Positions 7,445 to 11,202 of a stretch of 11,202 bases of DNA are shown here, piece by piece. Source of the stretch: a bacterium. GTDB lineage: Bacteria; Zixibacteria; MSB-5A5; GN15; FEB-12. The DNA lies in the NCBI GenBank assembly GCA_030612965.1, contig JAUWMW010000052.1, positions 1-11,202 on the forward strand, written 5' to 3'. The notes under the pieces are model-generated. The model made no database searches. It had not been told where the DNA came from and was given only the letters and a program-made list of their open reading frames with translations. Numbering within the stretch: position 1 is the stretch's first letter; each line of letters starts with the position of its first letter. Both the position numbers and the translations under genes were made by a program.

Positions 7445-8173
7445 CTATTCGTCGGCCGGCGCCAAACAACCGTCCTTAAGGATCGGCAGAACCGGCATGG
7501 TATCACAAGCGGCGGCAGCCGTAACATCGGTGTCGAATCCTAACCGGCTCAAGAACCGGGCATGCTCGCCCTGAGCGATAGTCTGCCGTAAAGCCGTCTT
7601 GTTACTCCGATACAAAAGCAAAGCCAGCGATCCGGCATCGTTGACGGTCAGTTTGATTTTCTTTTCCGTCGCCAGGAGATGCATGAGCATGCCGCCGCAG
7701 ATAGTGTCCTCGATAGAAAACTGACCGGTCATTCCGGCGCATGTGATCACCAGGTCGCGGCCCTCCTCGGCGATTCTTGCGGCCACTTTGGAGACATTAG
7801 TCAGACTGCATGACAGCGTCAGGGCAGCGTTGGTCGCTTCCATGAAGGCCGCTGTGCCGTTGCTGGTGGTCATAACTACGAACTTGCCGCCAACAACTTC
7901 GCTGGTGAACTCCGCCGGCGAGTTTCCCAACTGGAAGTTCTCGATCTTGATTCCGTTCCGTTCCCCCGCGAGGATAGCCATTTCGGGTCCGATTTTCGTC
8001 CACATGTCGGCGGCCTCACCGGGGCCGGACGTCGGTATAACTCCCCGAGCGCCCGCCATCAGAGCGGCGCTGACACAGGTCGTGCAACGAAGAACATCGA
8101 TCACCGCCACCGTCTTGTCGCTAATCTCATTGCCGGAGAATGGAATCGGGGTCAAGTACAGTTGTACGTTCAT
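7445..8173 (-). CDS. comB: 2-phosphosulfolactate phosphatase family protein (ComB)
   Basis: A 242-residue protein, close to the usual length of the ComB family (PF04029). Family landmarks in order are IDVLRCTTC (25-33), AILAGERNGIKIENFQLGNSP, KFVVMTTSNGTAAF, VITCAGMTGQFSIEDTICGG and a C-terminal CDTMPVLPIL. In methanogens ComB hydrolyses 2-phosphosulfolactate to sulfolactate with Mg2+ on the way to coenzyme M. Many bacteria that do not make coenzyme M carry homologues, and there the substrate is less certain. ATG 8173 follows the gcvT stop by 9 nt; the ribosome site TAGGA overlaps that stop, so the two genes are tightly coupled. The TPR gene starts 56 nt downstream. No other coenzyme M or sulfolactate gene is in the window. 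Confidence 0.9.
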   Translation of the reverse strand: MNVQLYLTPIPFSGNEISDKTVAVIDVLRCTTCVSAALMAGARGVIPTSGPGEAADMWTKIGPEMAILAGERNGIKIENFQLGNSPAEFTSEVVGGKFVVMTTSNGTAAFMEATNAALTLSCSLTNVSKVAARIAEEGRDLVITCAGMTGQFSIEDTICGGMLMHLLATEKKIKLTVNDAGSLALLLYRSNKTALRQTIAQGEHARFLSRLGFDTDVTAAAACDTMPVLPILKDGCLAPADE

Positions 8174-8182
8174 GGGAGAATC

Positions 8183-9289
8183 CTAACGGTGCGAGCCATC
8201 CTTGTAAAACGGTGGCTTGACCACACGCGCAGCAAACCGCTTGTTTCGGATAGCTACCTCCAGCTCCGAACCGGCTTTGGCGTAGCGGCGCGGAACGTAG
8301 CCGAGAGCGATAGGCTTTTGCAGCGAAGGTGAGAAAGTCCCTGAGGTGACCTTGCCGACCGGTTGTCCGTCAACGAGGAGATCGTACCCCTGGCGGGGGA
8401 AAGCGCGCCCCTGAAGTTCCAGACAGACCAGTCGTCGTTTCGGTTTCTCCGCCTTGGTTTGGGCGACTACGTCACGACCAACGAAATCAGTGTCGAGGTC
8501 AACGATCCAGCCAAGTCCGGCCTCTATGGGATTGGTGGACTCGTCGATATCGTTTCCATACAAAGCCATCTTCATCTCCAGCCGCAGGCTGTCGCGCGCG
8601 CCTAAGCCGATCAGTTGAAGATCGTAGCGCTTTCCCACCTCGGTTATTGCTTTCCAAAGAGTATCGGTGTGCTGCGGCGGGATATACAATTCGAAACCGT
8701 CCTCACCGGTGTAGCCGGTTCGGGAGAACAGAACTTCGCAGCCTGCAATCTCGGCCGTGGCTGATGTGTAAAACGCCATATCGGCAAGGTTGTACGTCGT
8801 CAGTTCCGAAAGAAGTTTCTCGGCGTTCGGTCCCTGTATCGCCAACAGGCTAACCTGGCCGGATCGGTCGACCAGTTTTGCATCGCCGTCGAGGTGCGAC
8901 TTAAGCCAGGCGAAATCCCTGGCGATATTGGCCGCGTTGACCACCAGCAGGTAGCGGTCGGCCAGCCGATAGACCAGCAGATCGTCGACGATACCGCCGT
9001 CTGCTTTGGTCATGCAACTGTATTGAATCTGCCCGATCCCAAGGGCCGCGACGTTGTTGGTGGTTACGTGCTGCAAAAAAGCGAGGCTGTCACTGCCGGT
9101 CACTTCAAACTCCCCCATGTGGGACAGATCAAACAGACCGACGTTCTCACGCACGGCCAGATGCTCGGCGGTAATCCCCTGATATTGGACAGGCATCGTG
9201 AAGCCGGCGAATTCAACTATCCTGGCGCCGGCCTCGACATGGTATTTGAAAAAGGCGGTCTTGACCGCCTGTTGTTCGCTCACGGTCAT
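8183..9289 (-). CDS. gcvT: Glycine cleavage system T protein (aminomethyltransferase)
   Basis: A 368-residue tetrahydrofolate-dependent aminomethyltransferase, the normal length for the family. GcvT takes the aminomethyl group from lipoylated GcvH, releasing ammonia and forming 5,10-methylene-tetrahydrofolate. Landmarks are FAGFTMPVQY (27-36), LFDLSHMGEFEVTG (52-65), TKADGGIVDDLLVYR with the catalytic aspartate region at 102-103, SRTGYTGEDGFELY, and a C-terminal barrel with GKVTSGTFSPSLQKPIALGYV. These clearly favour GcvT over YgfZ or sarcosine-oxidase relatives. ATG 9289 has GAGAGGG 8 nt upstream; an 11-codon upstream extension to 9322 looks non-coding. It appears to be first in the minus-strand run. 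GcvH and GcvP are not in the window and must be encoded elsewhere if the pathway is complete. Confidence 0.95.
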   Translation of the reverse strand: MTVSEQQAVKTAFFKYHVEAGARIVEFAGFTMPVQYQGITAEHLAVRENVGLFDLSHMGEFEVTGSDSLAFLQHVTTNNVAALGIGQIQYSCMTKADGGIVDDLLVYRLADRYLLVVNAANIARDFAWLKSHLDGDAKLVDRSGQVSLLAIQGPNAEKLLSELTTYNLADMAFYTSATAEIAGCEVLFSRTGYTGEDGFELYIPPQHTDTLWKAITEVGKRYDLQLIGLGARDSLRLEMKMALYGNDIDESTNPIEAGLGWIVDLDTDFVGRDVVAQTKAEKPKRRLVCLELQGRAFPRQGYDLLVDGQPVGKVTSGTFSPSLQKPIALGYVPRRYAKAGSELEVAIRNKRFAARVVKPPFYKDGSHR

Positions 9290-9297
9290 CGGTGTTA

Positions 9298-9304
9298 CCC
9301 TCTC
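9298..9304 (-). promoter_or_regulatory. Ribosome-binding site fixing the gcvT start
   Basis: GAGAGGG on the minus strand, 8 nt before ATG 9289-9287. It supports this start over the in-frame one at 9322. Confidence 0.6.
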
Positions 9305-9333
9305 GCGTACGTGACAGGCCAAAGTTACCGGGG

Positions 9334-9362
9334 TAATTAAGAGCTATCAGGGAAAAAGTCAA
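9334..9362 (-). promoter_or_regulatory. Possible promoter for gcvT and the downstream operon
   Basis: On the minus strand TTGACT (9362-9357) is a near-consensus -35 box. The -10 match is weak: TAATTA at a 17-nt spacing, or CTTAAT at 15 nt. The position, about 45-70 nt before gcvT, is right, but the -10 is poor and the call is tentative. Confidence 0.3.
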
Positions 9363-9384
9363 TATCTTAGTTGCTCTTTACCGC

Positions 9385-9413
9385 TTGCCGACCGAGGCGG
9401 CGCCGTGTAGATT
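9385..9413 (+). promoter_or_regulatory. Possible mutM promoter
   Basis: TTGCCG (9385-9390) and TAGATT (9408-9413) are separated by 17 nt, each matching four of six sigma-70-type consensus bases. A start near 9420 would give a leader of about 40 nt. It is consistent with divergent transcription from the gcvT operon but is judged on consensus only. Confidence 0.35.
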
Positions 9414-9421
9414 CACCCGGT

Positions 9422-9433
9422 GTGAGTGCTCAC
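9422..9433. promoter_or_regulatory. Perfect inverted repeat in the mutM leader, possible operator
   Basis: GTGAG-TG-CTCAC is a 5-bp perfect dyad with a 2-bp centre, just downstream of the proposed mutM promoter and 27 nt before the GTG start. Flanking GGT and ACC could extend it across a two-base offset. It could be a repressor site; the tiny loop makes an RNA hairpin less likely. A single short dyad can occur by chance. Confidence 0.25.
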
Positions 9434-9460
9434 GAACCCTGATTTGAGGCAGGTAGGACA

Positions 9461-10315
9461 GTGCCGGAATTGCCCGAAGTAGAAACGGTTGTCAGAGGAC
9501 TCCGTGACACCATCATAGGCCAGACGATTAGACGGGTCCAGGTCCAGGCGCCACCGGCTTCAACTGTCGTGGCCGAGTCGCTGAAACCGGCGACCTTCGT
9601 CTCGCTTCTGACAGGACGCAGAGTTCTCGAGGTGTCTCGTCGGGGCAAGAACATTCTGATACAACTGTCCGGGCATCTCACACTGTGGGTGCATCTCAAG
9701 ATGACCGGCCATTTCTTCTATCGACCAATCTCCGATCCAGTGGACAAACATGACTTGGTGCTGTTCGATTTTGAGTCGACCGGGCGCGGCAAGAGCAGTG
9801 GCTTTCATTTACGCTTCAATGACTACCGCCGGTTCGGCCGACTCCGCCTGTACCCGGATAACGAATTGTGGCAGCAGAAGGGGTTGGCCACACTCGGGCC
9901 GGAGCCAGTTGAACTTTCGGCGGATGATTTCGTGAAGATGTGTCGTCGTCGGCCTCGCATGTTCAAGCCTGCCCTACTGGACCAGACGTTTATCGCCGGT
10001 CTCGGCAACATTTATGCCGACGAATCGCTGTACTGCGCCCGCATTCACCCGAGACGATTGACCAGTTCGCCATCGCGACGCAAACTGATCGAACTGCACG
10101 GACACATCCAGAAGCTGCTTGAGAAAGCAATCCGACTTATGGGCACCTCAGTCGACAGCTACGTCGGGGTCAACGGCCGGACCGGATCATTTCAGAAGTA
10201 TCTGCACGCCTACAACAACGAGGGCAACCCCTGCAGTCTCTGCGGGCGGAAGATCGTGCGAGAGAAGATCGGCTCGCGTTCGGCTCATTTCTGCCCGCGC
10301 TGTCAGAGGCTGTGA
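9461..10315 (+). CDS. mutM: Formamidopyrimidine-DNA glycosylase (Fpg/MutM)
   Basis: A 284-residue bifunctional DNA glycosylase/AP lyase that removes 8-oxoguanine and formamidopyrimidines and then cuts by beta,delta-elimination. The N-terminus PELPEVE supplies the catalytic proline (P2) and E3. RRGKN holds the conserved lysine (K63). The helix-two-turn-helix core has AGLGNIYADESL. The C-terminal zinc finger is C-x2-C-x16-C-x2-C (CSLC ... CPRC), with the DNA-contacting arginine in SRSAHF. All expected residues are present, so it should be active. The full zinc finger and PELPEVE favour MutM over Nei. The start is GTG at 9461, required to expose P2; AGGTAGGA ends 2 nt before it. It is transcribed divergently from gcvT and appears to be monocistronic. 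Confidence 0.97.
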   Translation: MPELPEVETVVRGLRDTIIGQTIRRVQVQAPPASTVVAESLKPATFVSLLTGRRVLEVSRRGKNILIQLSGHLTLWVHLKMTGHFFYRPISDPVDKHDLVLFDFESTGRGKSSGFHLRFNDYRRFGRLRLYPDNELWQQKGLATLGPEPVELSADDFVKMCRRRPRMFKPALLDQTFIAGLGNIYADESLYCARIHPRRLTSSPSRRKLIELHGHIQKLLEKAIRLMGTSVDSYVGVNGRTGSFQKYLHAYNNEGNPCSLCGRKIVREKIGSRSAHFCPRCQRL

Positions 10316-10357
10316 CGGCAGTGTCTGTTCAGCCGCCGTTCATCCGGGAGTGTGGGT

Positions 10358-10382
10358 GCTGTAAGGCGACTCGCCTGACAGC
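10358..10382 (+). terminator. Hairpin downstream of mutM (H1), possible terminator
   Basis: GCTGT and AGGCG pair with CGCCT and ACAGC around loop ACT, with a single A/G mismatch between the two stem parts. It lies 43 nt after the mutM stop. There is no T-run, so Rho-independent termination is doubtful; it could instead stabilise the mRNA 3' end. Confidence 0.4.
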
Positions 10383-10397
10383 CATCACGTGTGAAGG

Positions 10398-10430
10398 CAG
10401 GTGTCGGGCGGGGTCGCCCGACACCACCTG
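10398..10430 (+). terminator. Strong GC-rich hairpin downstream of mutM (H2)
   Basis: GGTGTCGGGCG (10400-10410) pairs perfectly over 11 bp with CGCCCGACACC (10415-10425) around loop GGGT. An alternative outer pairing is CAGGTG with CACCTG. It is followed by AAAATGG, not T residues, on the plus strand. It is the most stable structure in the spacer and may be a terminator-like barrier or one copy of a dispersed palindromic element. Confidence 0.5.
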
Positions 10431-10433
10431 AAA

Positions 10434-10448
10434 ATGGTGACTCGCCAT
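10434..10448 (+). repeat. Third hairpin of the mutM-kinase spacer (H3)
   Basis: ATGGTGA and TCGCCAT pair across a single central C, with one G-T wobble. GACTCGCC is shared with H1, so H1 and H3 also form a short direct repeat. The small centre means that in RNA only the outer pairs could form. Confidence 0.35.
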
Positions 10449-10456
10449 CATTCTGG

Positions 10457-10486
10457 TTGCGTGAGGCCGAAGCTGCAGTATATTAT
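10457..10486 (+). promoter_or_regulatory. Possible promoter for the cytidylate-kinase-like gene
   Basis: TTGCGT (10457-10462), an 18-nt spacer and TATTAT (10481-10486, five of six -10 bases). Transcription would start near 10493, giving a leader of only about 10 nt that carries little more than the AGAGGA ribosome site (10491-10496). Confidence 0.4.
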
Positions 10487-10501
10487 GTGTAGAGGACCAC
10501 A

Positions 10502-11202
10502 ATGGCATCAATAGACGCAATCATTAATCGTCAACTCCTCAGATGGGAGTTGGAAAAGCAGCAAGTAGCCGAACAGCCATCGGCTAAGCCGGCGCCACCA
10601 CAGGTGGTGACAGTCAGTCGACAGGCGGGCAGTCGGGGAAGCTACTTCGCCACCCGGCTGGCCGAGGAACTGGGTTTCGACAGACTGCATCGGGAGACCA
10701 TCGACGCCATCTGCGATTCATCCGGTTACAGACGGCGAATTGTCGAGAATCTGGATGAACGCTTCCGCGGAGATCTGGATGTGATGGTGCAAGGGATGAT
10801 CACCGGCCAATCAGTCGATCATCTTGACTACACCAGACACCTGTTTCAGGTGGTGCTTTCGACGGCGCGGCTGGGTGGAGTGGTACTGGTCGGGCGGGGT
10901 GGCAACTTCATCCTCGGCCCCAGGCGGGGTTTCCATATCCGGGTGGTTGCACCCAGGGAGCAACGAATCGCCAACCTGGTGATGTACAAAAACGTGACCA
11001 AAGAAGTAGCCGCGGCGGAAGCCGACCGGGTGGACAGCGAGCGTAAGGAACTCATGGCTAAGCTGTTCGGCCATGATATCGATGATCCAGCGCACTACGA
11101 CCTGATCATCAACCTGGGCCTGATGGATCTCGAGGAGATGGTGCGGCCAACGATTGCAGCCATCCACGCCAAGTTTGCGCGGTTAGCCATTCTGGCCGAA
11201 GA
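10502..11202 (+). CDS. Cytidylate kinase-like family protein (partial, runs off right edge)
   Basis: The frame from ATG 10502 stays open to the window end (233 codons, no stop seen). After a 33-residue polar, proline-rich lead comes VVTVSRQAGSRGSYFATRLAEELGF (35-59), the P-loop region of the Cytidylate_kin2 family, which usually reads ISREfGSGG. Later landmarks are VVLVGRGGNFIL, HIRVVAPREQRI and HYDLIINLGLMDLEEM, all typical of that family. True cytidylate kinases phosphorylate CMP/dCMP, but members of this clade are poorly characterised and a nucleotide-kinase role is inferred from fold only. AGAGGA lies 5 nt before the start. The gene is separated from mutM by a 186-bp spacer and probably has its own promoter. 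The C-terminus cannot be judged. Confidence 0.82.
   Translation, partial: MASIDAIINRQLLRWELEKQQVAEQPSAKPAPPQVVTVSRQAGSRGSYFATRLAEELGFDRLHRETIDAICDSSGYRRRIVENLDERFRGDLDVMVQGMITGQSVDHLDYTRHLFQVVLSTARLGGVVLVGRGGNFILGPRRGFHIRVVAPREQRIANLVMYKNVTKEVAAAEADRVDSERKELMAKLFGHDIDDPAHYDLIINLGLMDLEEMVRPTIAAIHAKFARLAILAE

Noticed and set aside
10508..11167. Minus-strand open frames opposite the cytidylate-kinase-like gene
   Set aside because: The plus strand carries a continuous frame with clear family motifs to the window edge, so the opposite frames are shadows.
1..11202. A defence island, secondary-metabolite cluster, prophage or tRNA gene
   Set aside because: No nuclease, toxin-antitoxin, integrase, capsid, synthase or tRNA-like structure was recognised; apart from the IS end, the genes are ordinary chromosomal families.

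Overview
The window reads as chromosomal DNA from a free-living bacterium with a GC content of roughly the mid-50s (judged by eye). No phage, plasmid or defence genes are visible apart from one insertion-sequence end at the left edge. A BatA-type vWA membrane protein, a secreted TPR protein with a degenerate peptidase fold, a ComB-family phosphatase and a cytidylate-kinase-like protein are together typical of the FCB superphylum and its candidate relatives (for example Zixibacteria-like lineages). That placement is inference from gene content, not from a marker gene.

Layout. Positions 1-132 are the end of an IS3-family element with the first 21 codons of its OrfA on the minus strand. Positions 133-204 hold two small hairpins. 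From 9289 down to 205 there are seven closely packed minus-strand genes, in transcription order: gcvT (glycine cleavage T protein), comB (2-phosphosulfolactate phosphatase family), a secreted TPR protein with a peptidase-MA-like domain, a BatA-like vWA membrane protein, an ABC-F ATPase, a flavodoxin-fold NAD(P)H:FMN reductase-type protein, and a class I SAM methyltransferase. Gaps are -8 to 56 nt and two junctions overlap, so the run is probably one operon or two nested ones. A 171-bp divergent intergenic region (9290-9460) separates it from mutM on the plus strand. After mutM comes a 186-bp spacer with three consecutive hairpins, then a cytidylate-kinase-like gene that runs off the right edge.

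How the genes relate. The minus-strand run mixes one-carbon metabolism (GcvT), a phosphatase of uncertain bacterial role (ComB), two envelope proteins, a ribosome-associated ABC-F ATPase and two small redox/methyl-transfer enzymes. The TPR and BatA-like proteins are plausible functional partners at the cell envelope. Stop/start overlaps tie BatA to ABC-F and ABC-F to the flavoprotein. MutM is a standalone DNA-repair enzyme. I do not see a clear new biological system. The points most worth a second look are the loss of HExxH in the secreted TPR protein, the orphan BatA gene coupled to ABC-F, the gcvT-comB pairing, and the hairpin clusters in the intergenic regions.
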